Assembly (NCBI GenBank): GCA_032988165.1
Contig: JANTQF010000036.1
Coordinates: 1 to 64,000 of the forward strand
Source of the DNA: Emmonsiellopsis sp. PD_33
Lineage: Eukaryota; Ascomycota; Eurotiomycetes; Onygenales; Ajellomycetaceae
Reading direction: 5' to 3'
DNA length: 64,000 nt
Under the pieces are notes generated by a model that was given only the letters and a program-made list of their open reading frames with translations, was not told where the DNA came from and searched no databases. The position numbers were made by a program, and so were the translations under genes. Below are positions 1-12,939 of the stretch, piece after piece. Each line of letters begins with the position of its first letter. Position 1 is the stretch's first letter.

Positions 1-170
1 CCAGAGTGGGCGAGGGCGGGGCGGCGGACGGTAACGCGGGTGGGAGGCGTAGCGCAACTGCGTGCGGCGACGGGGCGGAGACGGCAGAAGGAGACGGGGG
101 AGCCGTGGTGACGGGCGGGCTGGAGCTGGTCGTGGTTGGTTGAAATTGCAAAGGGGTTCGGGGCGCCCAT
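1..170 (-). CDS. possible 5' end of a gene running off the left edge
   Basis: A GC-rich minus-strand frame is open from an ATG at 168-170 to the window edge (about 56 residues). The translation is rich in Pro, Ala, Arg and Ser and has no domain I recognise. Leftward transcription would make the long region to its right a shared upstream region. The opposite strand is also open here, as expected of GC-rich DNA, so the open frame is weak evidence. It could equally be 5' leader or promoter DNA of a gene outside the window. Confidence 0.2.
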   Translation of the reverse strand, partial: MGAPNPFAISTNHDQLQPARHHGSPVSFCRLRPVAARSCATPPTRVTVRRPALAHS

Positions 171-3100
171 GGCTTAGGGATGGAGAGCTACACCTGCCTA
201 AGCTAGGTGGTTCCTCCGGGGCAGGCTTAGGCTTCAAACCTACTGAGCTTAGGCTAGCTTTGTGGGGGCTGCTCCAGGTTTCTCAGCTGCTGTGTAATCT
301 GGGGTGGGGTGGGCTTGGATTGCCACGGTGCTTAGCTTCTGATGCTTTTCTTTTGTTCTGTGATATCCTGGTAAGATTTGAGTGATTTCGATAGATGGAT
401 CTTTTTGTCTAGAGTTTGTGATGGCATGGGTTGGAGTTTAAATTGAGGTTGCTTCCGTTCAGAGTAAAGGACTTGAGCACTGTACCTAGGTAAGGAGCTG
501 TCTCGTATGGTATGCATGTATTTAACTATTGGTGTATGTAAGTAATCAACCAACTCCTCAAGCATGAGAGGCCAACTGATGATAATTAAGAGCATAACAA
601 CTTCTATTGTTTGACTGTATATGCTCGAACCATAAGATAATATGAAAGAATAACCAACTCCCAAATTTCTTTAAATGCACAGCATATATACATCTCAACT
701 GAACTCTCTTTCTCTCCCATGAATCTTGAAATTTATATGCCCCAGACCATACAGAATATACCATACAATACATACCCCATAAGCGCGACCTTCGCCCAAA
801 ACATCCTCCAAACCATCGCCCTTGGCTGCATTTCGCGTTTCCCTGTTCGCCCGCCGTCCTCGCCTCCTGATTTGCTGCCAGATCGCAGATACCAGACACA
901 CTATTCGATAGTGAATTCATGGGGCTGGGAGACACATGCCTGGATTATCTCCTGCTTTTGCCTCCGCTTTCATATCTCCGCCCATCTTCTGCTCGTCATC
1001 TGCTCGACTTCTTTTGATGCCGTTGCAGCGGAATCGGCCAACCCCTATTGACTTGCAGTGGCAGCCTGCAGGCGGCGGGCTTCGGGTTGAGCTAACAAGG
1101 CAGAGGAACAAGCGACGAGGATATTTTTAGATTTTGGATTCCTCCTGGAGTCCTGGGTTGACGATGCAGTTTCCTTTCCCTCCATACATGGTCCCGACGC
1201 CGCTGTTTCTTTCGTCGTGAGGTTCAAACCATCGACTGAACCGAGGTCGAGGCCAATCTCAGGATTCATTACATACAACCGGACGAGTATCGACATCGTC
1301 GGGAAGAAGAAATACGCGGCCTCCATCTTCGAGAGAAAACCGAAGCCGCTGTCTCAGGACGAACCACCGCCCTTTCCCAAGGAACAGAAAACGAATATGC
1401 AAAAAGCCGTTTCCGCCTGCCTGCGCTGTGGGGAGGGGAAAAAAAAGAACGCCGCGGACCCGGAACCGTAGAATAGACATACATACAGTACATACATACA
1501 CAGTGCAGCGGTTCCCGACTCTCTCTGGCTCTGCCCTCCACCCCCCTCCCGTTCAGTCCCGACGGAAAAAAAATAAAAAGATCCGCTTCCTTAAGCTTAT
1601 TATTGGCCGACCCAAACTCCCGGCCAATTCGCATCGAGATCCTCCTCGTGGCTCAGCAGAATTTTCTTTTCCCTTCCTCCGCTATGCCTTCTGCAGTTTG
1701 GTGACTGGTCCCGTTGGAGTGGGTTGGATGGGGATGGGTGGGCCTCGCGGAGCGGATGGGAACCGCGTTTTTTGCCCTTTGTTCGCTTAGCCTATAGGAT
1801 GTTGGATCGGAAGAAAGCTCATCTGGACGTTGGTGGGAGGCGGTCACTGGTTTGTTCGGACCATGACCATGTTATGTAGGTAGGAACAGGCCAGGGCGGA
1901 GAAGAAAAGGCGTAATTACCTGACCAGACAGGCCCTCTGCACGGGGGGTGCATCACCATCAGCAACGGACGACAGCCCTACGAACAAAGCAGCTCGACTA
2001 ATCAAACTGTAATCGAGAAAGGCTTCCTACCGGAGGCTGGAGAGAAAATAAAGTTTTCCATACTTGCTTGATGATACCATACGGTCAGGACAAGGTCAAG
2101 CTGTCAGAAAACCAGGACCAGAAAGTAAGAAAGCAATTGGGTTGGTTGGTTGAGTTAAAACTTCACAAGCGCCCCATGGCAAGTTAACTAACTAAAACTT
2201 TATCTGGCGGATCTCATCAGTCTCGCTGTGTCCAGTTGGCTGGTCAAAAGTTACATCGTACGGCGCGTATGGAACATCTGATACGAACAGAAACACACGA
2301 CGCGAACCATCACCATAACAATAATAGTAACATCTCTGCCTTGATATCAGAAGCCACTCATCAATCTCGGATATAAGAACATCAAATCAAAACAAAACCC
2401 CCATCGGCAGTACCGCACCAGAAAGGGGAGGGGACCGGCGGCATGGTCTGTCACAGGATATTTATATCTCCCCTTCAACCCGATCCCCGCCCCATGTCCC
2501 GAATCATATCACCTTTAATCCCCAGGGAGCGGAGGATCGAGCAGCGCAGAAAGTTCTAACCATTCTCGTATTGCCCGGGCATGCTAACTGCATTCTGACA
2601 ATGCTGACGACCGTCTGTTCGTGATTGATAAATAACTAGATATTGATCATCCCCGCGTCCGTTTCAACTCTTTGACCCCCTCCCCCGCCTAACCACTGTA
2701 ACCTAACACCAACGACATATGTCTGAAACCAGGATCAAAGGGGGGCCGTTTGCCAGTTCCTTCCCTGGAAGCGAAAAAGGGATGATTCAATCTGAATTCT
2801 GAAGCTGTGTCTGTGTCCACATGGAGTGAGTGGACAGGACAATTTCCGTATAGGAGGCAGCATGTAGCAGTTAGCTCACTAGCTATCTAAAATCCCCAGG
2901 CATAACTAACTACCCAGCATACACACATAAATGTGATATCCCATTCCTCCAGGGCTATCTCTATCATGGCTACAGAGCTCCTGCTCATCCGTCCCCGAGC
3001 TGCCACTGCCAGCCGGATACCCAAGCGGGGTAGGGTAGGGATGGGTTGTTTCGTCACTGTGATGAAAGCAGGTACGCGAGTATGTTTCAATTAGTTGGAT

Positions 3101-6100
3101 GGGATTGTCTTTATTGACCAGGAACAGGAAGACCAGAAGCGAACGCGAACGCAGATGGGGATGGATATAACCAGGACCTCCCGCTTTGGTGATCCCCCAA
3201 CCTCGAACGCAAGCAACTTAGTTAAACCCCACCCGTTAACTAGTTAGCCGCTGGCCAGCCCAGTTAAATATTTCGTTAACAATCCAGCCCAGCCCACGGC
3301 GCCGCGTCAGGTCAGGTTAGGCCGGTCAGCAACAAAGCACTTTACGCGTCCACAGCTTACTTAGCTTAAACACGGAGGCTTATAATTGTTAAGTTGATTA
3401 AAACTGATCCCCTGGACGCGTCTGCGCGTTGCTCCCTGTCATTAAATATAGGAACTACACCGTACCGGCTTAACTATTTATTTAACAAACACCTTGCCTT
3501 AAGTTACCTTGGCTTGGTAGGATGCAGGATTTCGTCGGCGTGTCTTATGAATGCGTGAGAAGCATATAGCAGACCGGATTAAGTTGTGCGGTTGCTGGGT
3601 GTTTCCTTGTTGGATACTATTACTATACCATATAAACTGCATATCTTATCGCATAGTTGGAGGGAGGGGGATTTGGTTAGATCCATATCTGGATTATGTT
3701 GAATGTGTTTGAACTATTCTATGTATCTGTCAGGCACTTACTCTAGAATCTGTCGTAGGTAAAATAACAAGGGCTAGAACCTTTTCAGGGCGAGGTTTGA
3801 TGGGTAGGGCAATTGGAAACTACTGCCCTGCTCCTTCAATAACTGGGTGAATGAATGAGCTGAGAGATACCTGGGCCAGACAGTAGGATTGACGTCGACG
3901 CAGGACCAAGCCGCCTGTCCTAAATAATAGGAGAGAATTCACATGAGCTTGATTGGAAACACCGATCAGATCTCGTCGCATTTGCACAGTGCTCACGATA
4001 CATGTAGATAGATACGTCAGCCATGGGCCAGAGGGTGGCTGGTGGGGGGTCCGTGTCAAGATGTCATGTCGCCATCAACTCTCTCGCGTCATGGGAAGGG
4101 ATCGAAGTTGCTGTCATTCTATTCGCGGCGCATCCTCCGTAGCTAAAATAGTTGAAGATAGAGAGAACTTAAACCCAGCTTCAGCCAGCCAGATCGATAA
4201 AGTCGCCATAGATGCCGGAAGTTGATAGGGGATTGTCAGCCCCCCTCGCATGTGCCCAGGCGTTTGCCGACAATTATATTAGTTACGAACAGCTTATTTG
4301 GCACAGGGCGGAATCCGGGGTTCATTAGTTCGTTACCTGCTCCCCCAGCTGCGTCGACGGGGTTGGTGGTGAGTTGTCCGTCTCTTCCCTGCCAGGCCGG
4401 AGGGTGCCAACCGCCAGTCAGAAGCCAGCCAGACCCCGAGCATGCAGCAGAGAGAGGGGTTGGGTGGCAACTGGCAAGCGAGGAGGTCATCGATGCGCAA
4501 GAAGTTAGCCAGCCCCTCACTCCTCCAGCTGCCGATGCCAGAGGTAAAACCCCTAGGCACAAACGGGAGTCCAATCCCATGCGCGCAATGGGTGTTGACG
4601 GCTGCGATGCCATGCAGGCCATTGCACAGCCTTGTGGGCATTTATTGGGGATGGACATAAGGGAGGGGATAACTTATCGCAGTACGGATATGCATATGCG
4701 AATTTTATGCTTCTGGGAAGATTATTCGATGGAGGACGGTTCAATTTCATTGGGGATGCTCTCGACCGCCGCAACGCCGCAATGAGGCAGACGGTGCAAT
4801 CCTTTTCCTCTCTCTGCATGCTTCGGGCTAACGTTACTGGTTACGCCACAGCGGACTTATTAGTTATGTAGAGGCTAGATAGAAATCTCCAGCCCTGCTG
4901 AAAATAGAACCGCCCTTTCTTCTGCCCAAGGGACGGTGTTATCTACTTCCACTGTATGATCCTCTGGTAATATTTCACCTGGTCCCTCCCTCTCACCGGC
5001 TGGTTAGCAAGGTAAAGTAAGGGGGGGCAAAAACCTGTCTGCAAACAAGATAGTTGAGCTCCAGACTCCTCCCAGGCAAGAAAATTCCAAATAAAAAAAA
5101 AGAGGATCCCCTCTGCGAACACGCGAAAAATCAAGATAAAAGAATGCGACGAAATCAATGACGAACAGCTGCAGACGGCGCGCCAACACCAGGATAGCCC
5201 CTGAAGTCGGGCCGGATCGATCACCGTGACGCGAGGAGGTGTTTGGTGATGGGTGTTTCTAGTTTATTTTATTTCTTATTTGGATGTTTGTTTGTTTCTT
5301 TCAGCGGGGCGAGGGGAAGGGATTGGCAAGGAAGAGATCGCGTTTGGAAAGCAGCGCGATGCGATGCGATGTACGGAATCGTTTGGATTGAAACGGAGAG
5401 ACAGGCACGGTATTATTGGGGCCTAACGCGAATCCACGGCGGTTCATGTTTGCTTGCAAGATACCGGCTGGAGGTGTCTGGAGCAAGGATGCAGGACGCG
5501 GCTTGGGGCTGGTGTCTGGTTCAGCAGTGGGAGGAGCAGGGCAGGGACCAGTCGGAGGCGGCAGAGAGGTTGGCTGGACGGGCTGGGCGAAGCTACGAGT
5601 CCCCACGGTCTCATCTTAATGCTGTTCACGCTGCTGGAGACCTGAGAGGCAGCTTGATACATACAAGTAACACATTCACCGGATGCGAAGGGAGGGATGA
5701 AAGAACAGCGAGTCAAGTACTCCGTAGATAGATAGATAGACCAGACAGCGTCCACCAACCAGCCTCGTTGGGGCAGCGTAACCTGCAACAGCCAGCCATA
5801 CCGTATCCATACGTACAGCCATACATACTATACAGCATACGGAATGGTACGCAATACTCGGTACCATACGGCCTGTACCGCCCGTACCGTACCGTACCGT
5901 CCAGGCGGCCGGCAGCCAATCACGCGCGGGCACCACCGTCTCCTCCGGACAGAGCCTCCATCCCCATTCGGCCAAGGCTCCTTTCAACCTCACCTCTCGT
6001 CCTCCTCGTCCGCTCTTCTCTTCCTCATCCCTCTGGAGAGACGTCCTCCTCTCATCCTCCTCCCTCTCTCCTCTCTCCTCCAATTCTCTTCTCCGTCCTC

Positions 6101-7849
6101 GCCCGCCTCTCCCTCTCTCCCCCTCTCGTTTCTCCCCTTCCTGCCAATCCCGGAGAGACTGGGGATCTGGTCTGCTGCGTGGCTGACTCCCGTCGACTCT
6201 CCTCCAGTCGACGCCCGTCTCCCACCCGCCTACCATTTCTCCTCAAACCCCCCGTCGAGCTTTCTCGTGGGTCTCTGCCTGCGGTTCTCGACCCCTCCTC
6301 TTCTCTCTTCCGTCGACCCCGTCTCTCATCCCATCTCCCCTCCGTCGAAAATTCTCCTCCTCCAACCCGCCCTCTCCTCCCCTTTTTCGACGGCCTCTCC
6401 AATTGTGACGTTGACGGTGTCTACTTCCTCCCTCGACTACCATCCGAGTTCGAAGAGAGAAAAGGAGTAAAGGATCCCGTGTCCTTTGCTTCCCCTGTCT
6501 GCTCTGTGTCTTCTCCTGTGGTTTTTTCATAAAGGTGAGCTCAATTGGCGATCTGCATGCTTCGTGTCTTTTTTTTTAATATTGCACCGTTCCCAAATAC
6601 ATCGACAACTGCGAAGCCAATTCCGATTCCCTCGTGCCACGCCGTTGTCGAGGTCCAAGTGAGAGCATATACTGGGCGTGGAATACCGGGTCTTCTGGAG
6701 GTCGAGGTGGCATTGGGCTTGCTGGCCGTCTTTGTTGCACTATCCGTCCGACAGCTATAGGCGGAGGAGAGAAATACTTTGATATCGAGGGTTTTCTTGA
6801 ATTGCGGGTGGAAAGTGGGAGATAAACCAAATATTGGCCTCAGGGTCACATTGCCTGCGTTTTTTCCCGCCTCGCCTGGTTGGATCCTTTCTGCCAGGAA
6901 TGAGCATTGAGCATGTGCAGCTGGGCCCCCTTTTGCATTTCTCCATTGAATGCAGGAGTACGCTAGTTTGTTCCAGCACCTGGGATTCTGCCCCAAGCCT
7001 TCGATACAGATCTCGACTAGCCCGGCCAATTCCTTATATTTTCCGAGATTCCGGCTCATTCAGTTCCTTTTTTCGCTCGAGACTTGCACAATACTAATCC
7101 CTTCTACTATGACTAGACCCCCGACTTCACAGCACTGAGATCCTCGCCTTCATTTTGAGGATCTATTTCACGTTCTCTGCAGACCCCTACGCCAGAGTCA
7201 AGGCAAACCTTGAAGGTACGCGTGCTTCCTTGCTGTCCGCTGTTTGCTTCACCCTACGAGAACCTTCCCTCCTTTTCGAATACAATTGACTTTGATAGTA
7301 GGCTTTGCAATTGCACCCTGTGGAAGCTTCTGTTTTCCTCATCAGAAATCTAGGAGCTTATTCTGTTGTCAAGGGTGGAGACGTTGACTCGTCCTTCATC
7401 CGGCCATCAGAGCTTTTCGAATTCACTTCAACCTGAGTTCCAGATTAGATGACCCGACGGTTGCTGAAGTAAGGGTTCATTTGTGCCCTTCCTTGCTAGA
7501 CGTCAAACTGGGTATGGCTATTCTATACACACCCCATTCCAGACCAACACCGCTAATCCAATGTGCGATGCAGCTTTTTCTCAACAAAAATTATTTTCGG
7601 TCAATTGACCACCTTTTAAACGTGCCGATTATTATCGACACATACCTCTCCTTAATAACCAACACCAACTAATTTACAATCATTACTTCGCACTTAATAG
7701 ACGACTGTCACTCTCTTCAACCTCCGTCGTTTCTTTCCAGATATACGGGTTATATTTCAGGTCCCCTCTTTCGAACAACCAACGCAAAGCGTCAACCAAC
7801 CTGAAGTTACCTCCGAATCCCTTCAACCCCTCGAGACACCACCGTCAGT
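171..7849. other. 7.7-kb gene-poor region upstream of the cyclin gene
   Basis: No ORF here has convincing protein character or a splice-linked partner. Contents seen: AT-rich stretches with many TTAACTA/TAACTAAC words (2180-2200, 3220-3490), a GATA tetranucleotide run (about 5725-5741), a GTACC run (5865-5902), and a strongly pyrimidine-rich plus-strand tract (about 5930-6530) typical of fungal leaders. Donor-like sites after the tract (GTGAGC at 6535, GTACGC at 7216) suggest that the cyclin transcript has a long leader, possibly with introns. Long upstream regions of this kind are common for fungal regulatory genes. Non-coding transcripts cannot be excluded. Confidence 0.6.
5865..5902. repeat. 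GTACC pentanucleotide tandem repeat
   Basis: Three perfect GTACC-type units with flanking imperfect ones lie just before the pyrimidine-rich leader of the cyclin gene. A GATA run and a related CGGTACCATACGG stretch lie nearby. It is simple-sequence DNA with no visible coding role. Confidence 0.75.
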
Positions 7850-9160
7850 ATGGCTTACCAACAACGGCCGACCTCGACCTTCCAGCCCTGTGACTCCTAC
7901 TTTGTGGAAACATACGAACCAGAGTATCCCGCCCCCAGGCTTGGTCCTAAGGAGCATGCGAAGCTCATCGCCCGCGAACGTCAGTATGCAATCGCCGATG
8001 AGCTCTCAAAACAAGTCAGCGACGAATATCAGGACGATGTTCTAGCTCACATGCTCGTAATGGACGTTAGTATTTCACCAAACTGGACCCTTCATTTCCC
8101 TGCTAACCCTGAATAGTCTGCCACTCTCCCTGATGTCGATTCAATCGATATCCAGACCGAGATTCAATGGTTCATGCGTCCCTATCTCCTCGACTTTCTC
8201 ATTGAAGCACACACTGCCTTCCAACTCCTTCCGGCAACCCTGTTTCTTACCGTCAACTTGTTGGACAGATACTGTTCCAAGCGGGTGGTTTACAAACGGC
8301 ATTACCAGCTGGTTGGTTGTGCGGCGTTGCTGATTGCAGCAAAATATGGCGATAAGAAGGACCGTGTTCCCACCATCAAGGAGCTCAAATCGATGTGCTG
8401 CTCCCTCTACGACGACGATATGTTCGTCCAGATGGAATGGCATGTTCTTCAAACTCTCGGTTGGACTATTGGTCATCCCACCGTCGACAGTTTCCTGCAG
8501 ATGGCGGTGATCGACACCCCGTATGACCCCGAAGTGGAACACCTCGCACTCTACATTTTGGAAATCTCCCTGTTCCATCGGGACTTTGTCTCAAAACTGT
8601 CATCGGATCTCGCACGGGCATCGCTGGCTCTCTCTCGATGCATTCTCAACCGTCCACAGCCACGAAGCACCGACTGGGCTTCAAACTATGACTCGCTAAC
8701 CCTAGTTAATCTGTCGCAGCATCTGGTCCAGCCGTCCCAAGTTCTGTCCCGGAAATATTCCTCTGCACACTATTCGCGGGTATCAAGACTTCTAGAACAG
8801 TTCCTTGCTCATCAAGCATCGATACCCAAGTCTTACAACCCGCCAACCCCGACTCCTGATAGTTCTGCCGAGCTCAAACCATACAGCGGAGAAATTGGAT
8901 TAGCTACCCCCCAGAAACCCCAATACCCGTCGACAATGGCAAATGGATATCTGACGCCGCCGATAACACCCGATAATGATGCATTTGTCGCTGGCAACCC
9001 AAATGTCCCCAAGTCAATGCCTGTCATTGCCCATAGTTCGCCGACGCCCCCATCAAGCGCCCAGTACCCCCAGACCTATCATCATCCAGAACAAAACCCC
9101 TATAACCAGCACCAAGGCTTTTCCCAACCGCCAACGGTAGCATTTAATGGGGTGTTTTAA
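7850..9160 (+). CDS. G1/S-type cyclin (fungal Puc1/Cln-like)
   Basis: Two exons, 7850-8065 and 8117-9160, give 419 residues. The 51-nt intron has donor GTTAGT, branch GCTAACC and acceptor TAG, and keeps phase. The cyclin box begins at about residue 80 (QTEIQWFMRPYLLDFLIEAH) with the cyclin-N hallmarks LLDRYCSKR and LLIAAKYGD, followed by a second cyclin fold to about residue 230. The C-terminal third is rich in Pro, Ser and Thr with several TP/SP sites (for example LTPPITPD), as expected for phosphorylation-dependent turnover. Such cyclins activate the Cdc28/NimX kinase at Start in the nucleus. The start was chosen because the ATG follows a pyrimidine-rich leader and the frame runs directly into the conserved region. 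Assignment to the Cln/Puc1 group is by resemblance; the exact orthologue is not determined. Confidence 0.93.
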
Positions 9161-10551
9161 TCGGGCTCTGCCATTTAGCTATGGTGGGGTATTGCTGGCG
9201 GAGGCTGAAAACGCCAAACCTATAAATACGCCAACGCCCATCGATATTTCCGTATACTTTCAATATTGCCCATATTGATACCATATACACCCTTGTTATT
9301 CGGGGCTGCATCAGATATCGGCGCGATATCATCCAGACATTATGGCGAAAGGCCGCTTCTAGACATGCCGTCTCCCGTCGCATCGCAGCATCGCGGTCGC
9401 AGCCGTACATGCATATTCCTTTTTGTGTTCGACCATTTCATAGTTTCTAATACCTTGATATCATTCATCTCCGTCGGTGACTTCGTTTCTTCATCTGGCA
9501 TTGCAAGCGCGAGTCGTTTCTAATCAAAGATCACAGTTTTGTCCATGTATCATTTTTTCCTATGTTAGTGAAGCGTTCCGCGAATTCATCTGTCATCATT
9601 TTTCTACCACTCGTCTATTCGACGTCTCGGTTCGGTTGTTATCCCATTGCATGCAAGTGTGTAAAACTGTGTGTGTGAGTCTACCTTCTTTTCTACCTAC
9701 ACCTTAATACTGTTTTGAATATTTTATATACCCCTGCGAAAAAAAAAAAACCAATGCCTGTGCTGTTCTCTCTCGACAGGAGGGAGCCGAGGGACAGGAC
9801 GAGGCAAACGCCCAACCAAAAAAAAGATTGAAAACGGGGGAGCCGTTCAAAAAGGCACGCGATTCCTCTTGACAAAAAAGTTATTTTCTTTTCCGTCCAA
9901 TGTGCTTGTTTTGCTCGTTACGTTACTCGTTTGCGGCATTGCACCCGTGTGGGCTGCAATGTTGGAGGAGATTGATATCGCTGTGGAACAGGGCAAGATA
10001 CAAGATTGAAGGAGGAAAAAATAGTGCTGCATTTCGCGATTTCGTTTTGTTCTCTTCACCATACCCATCCATACCCATACCCTATCCCGTCATCGTTTGA
10101 TTGTTTTCGTTACCCTCAATCTAACACAGCCCCATCCCCATCCCATCCCCATCACTTGTGTACGAGAGAGAGTTTGCTGTGTAGTGAGTGGCTGAGAGAG
10201 TTATATACCTTAGCCATTTGGTCCGGAGAGAGCGGGCCAGCGGAATAGTTTCTTAATAATAGATAAAATCGAGAAATATTTCGTGAACTAGGCTCCTGAT
10301 GAAGAGATTTGATTTTATGCAGGCATATTTGTATGGGGTAGATAAGGGAAGGAGGAATTAGCACCTGCAACGCTATTACATTATTAATGCAGTCTGAGAG
10401 ACGGGATACAGAGAAGGATATCCCCAATTGTTCACTTGAAATTCAGGCCTAACCAATATGTCCTTGCAAGTCTGAACAAGAACATGACATGAATCTCGGT
10501 TCCGCCATCTTCGTCTCATGTTGACGGGTTTCTTTCGAGGCACGGCCGCAA
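9161..10551. other. 3' region of the cyclin gene and intergenic DNA
   Basis: T-rich and A-run-containing DNA (A12 run near 9740) consistent with a 3' UTR and terminator zone. It is followed by repeated CCCATCCC/CATACCC words (10060-10160). No gene is supported. Confidence 0.6.
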
Positions 10552-11053
10552 TCACTCGCCGGTTTCCTCAGAAGGCCAGGTGAAGAATTCACTCTGTGGT
10601 CCCAGTAGAAGTGGTGGGCCTGCAAGAGTCTCTTTCTCCTTCATATCCTCAGAGGCTGGCCAAGCCAAACTCCCACTATCGTTTGCAAAGTTGGAGTTTG
10701 AGGAAACCCTGACCACATCGAACGACTGAAGATGGGGCGTGTAACCATGACTCGTCCGATGCTGGCCCGCCTGGGCCGTCTGGGAATTCTTCAAAGACAC
10801 TGTGATATGCGGTTGGTCTTTGACCCAGACACCCCGGGTTCGGGTTGAGGGATGGATGTACGATCTAAAGACCCAGAATACAAGTAAGTATATCGGACCT
10901 CGCCCTGCACGAGTTGGCTCACCGAATCAAGACCTTAGTTGTGTTTGGGTCTGTCTGGATTGCGGTGGAATAAGCAGCGTACATCAGGGCTCGAGCGATG
11001 GCTTCATTCTTCGGTCGTGCAACCTTCCAGATATACTCGATCGGGTGAGCCAT
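10552..11053 (-). CDS. small two-exon protein of unknown function (147 aa)
   Basis: Neither exon stands out alone; joined they make an uninterrupted 147-residue reading. Exon 1 (11053-10923) starts at an ATG and opens MAHPIEYIWKVARPKNEAIA. A 58-nt intron (10922-10865) with donor GTGAGC and acceptor TTTAG joins in phase 2 to exon 2 (10864-10552), which reads GVWVKDQPHITVSL near its start and ends PSEETGE. No signal peptide or membrane span is seen. I do not recognise the family. The gene is divergent from the kinase gene; the two start codons are about 315 nt apart and probably share a promoter. Phase agreement, consensus splice sites and balanced composition support it. Conservation in relatives cannot be tested here. 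Confidence 0.6.
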
Positions 11054-11367
11054 GGGTAAAGTATATCAACCAAGTTAGATATCAAAGTCGAGTAGCACCC
11101 AAAAAAGAAGAAGGCGATCTGCTTATCGTTGGTGTTTGGGAGCGAAGAATGGGGATTCATTGGGAAATTCCTCTCGCATGGTTTCAACATCTTTCCAGGG
11201 CATATTTATCAAGAGGGGGGGAAGGCGGGGTTCTTGTCGGGTAAAAGAAGCCCAGGACAACAATTCTCAGGGGTTGATGCTTGGAGGTCTTGACGGTCGA
11301 ATCAATTGCAGGCTTGGTGTGATGCTGCGGCTGTGATGGATGATTCTGAATTTAGATATGGCCTGCC

Positions 11368-12914
11368 TTGGCTCTGCCAGCAACTAAACCAACCACTTCC
11401 TTGACACCTCATAATCAATCAATCAACAGGACAATGAATCTTGGTTGGAGGTCTGCTCCTGTTGGCAGAGCCGGGTCTTTGTTTTCCCATCTTCCGCACA
11501 ATCAACCTCTCCCTCGACCAGTACATCCTTTTCCGCGTCGCCGTTCGATGGCTGGGTCAGCGCGCCTGGAAGCCGAAAGGCTCTACCACCCCGAGTCCGA
11601 CGTGGAGGACTTGGAAGGATACAGGCCCGGCGGATACCATCCAACTCTCATCGGCGACATCTTTTGCGGCGGCCGCTACCAGATAGTCCACAAGCTTGGG
11701 TTTGGAGGATATTCCACAATCTGGCTTGCCCTTGACCGGCAGGTCCAGCGCCACGTATCGTTAAAGATCCTTGTCGCGGGGGCTTCGCAGACCAGCAATG
11801 AGAGTGAAATTCTCCGTCATTTGACAAGAGGGGATCCAAGCTGTCTTGGAAGGCAGTTTATCCCAACCTTGCTGGACCAATTCTCCTTTGATGGCCCCAA
11901 TGGACGCCATCAGTGCTTGGTTGGAGAGCCTGCCGGCTGCAGCATCGCCAATTCCAAGGAGAACAGTACAGACTTTATGTTTCCGCCAGATGCGGCTAGG
12001 TCCATTGCCGCCCAGCTCATCATGGGCCTGAACTATCTACATGCAAATGATGTATGCCATGGGGGTATGTAAAGTAGCACATTGGTTGATTTACGGCAAA
12101 TTACTAAAAAGGAAAACCCCATCCAGATCTCCATCTGAACAACTTCCTTCTTCGCGTCCGGGGCTTTGACAATCTAAGCCCAGCCGAACTGTACTCGCGC
12201 CACGGCAAACCATATGAGGTTCCCACCCGGCGCCTTGACGGACATGCTAGCATACCACACGCGCCACCCCATGTCATTTACCCCATGATTTGGCACATGC
12301 CGGCCAACGAGACGGTGGATCCCGAGATTATCATCTCAGACTACGGGACATCTTTCATCGCTTCAACCACGCCGTCTCCAACCCTGCACACGCCAGCCCT
12401 GTATTCCCCCCCCGAGGAATTCTTCAACGACCACATCACGCGCGCAGCCGATGTATGGACGCTGGGCGTTGTCCTGTACGAAGCGCTAGGCGAGCGGCCG
12501 CTCTTTGAAACGTTCGCATGGGACCCGGACGACATCATTGCCGAGATGGTCAACACCTTGGGACGGCTGCCGGCACGGTGGTGGAGGGCGTGGGCGAAGC
12601 GGTCCGAGTTCTTCAATGCGGATGGCTCGTGGATCGCCGGTGCCGACTTCCAGCGCATTGGCACGCCTGTCTTCCGGCGTCTGCGGCGGCGGATGTGGGA
12701 CATGGGGCGGGGCGAGACGGCCGAGACGTGTCAGTGGGATGTTGCTGGGGGGGAGTTTGAGGCGCTGGAGGATCTGCTGAGGGCAATGATGGGGTTTGAA
12801 GCGGGGGAGAGGCCGACGGCGAGGCAGCTCGTGGAGAGTGAGTATATGGTGAAGTGGGCGATGCCGGCGTGGGAGAGACAGAGACAGAGGAAGAGTGCAG
12901 CAATAACTACATAA
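11368..12914 (+). CDS. SRPK-like serine/threonine protein kinase
   Basis: Exons 11368-12064 and 12127-12914 give 494 residues. The 62-nt intron (GTATGT...CCAG) splits the catalytic-loop codon in phase 1. Visible kinase elements: the lead-in GYHPTLIGDIF typical of fungal SRPK-type kinases, a glycine-rich loop GFGGYST (about residues 111-117), the VAIK-type lysine in VSLKIL, catalytic loop HGDLHLNN (about 231-238), a DYG triplet instead of DFG, and PPE in the APE position. SR-protein kinases phosphorylate splicing factors, but fungi carry many divergent members whose substrates are unknown. The first ATG gives a 22-residue extension before a second ATG at 11434, and the true start may be the latter. 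A decayed partial copy lies immediately downstream. Confidence 0.85.
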
Positions 12915-12939
12915 GACATAATAATACGTACATACTTGG

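Noticed and set aside
62..385. Plus-strand ORF rich in Arg and Gly at the left edge
   Set aside because: Product of a GC-rich stretch; no family character, and the opposite strand is open as well.
5768..6532. Long plus-strand ORF of 254 codons
   Set aside because: It follows a pyrimidine-rich tract and GTACC repeats; the translation is Ser/Pro/Leu-rich with no domain, and two overlapping frames are equally open. It is best read as leader DNA of the cyclin gene.
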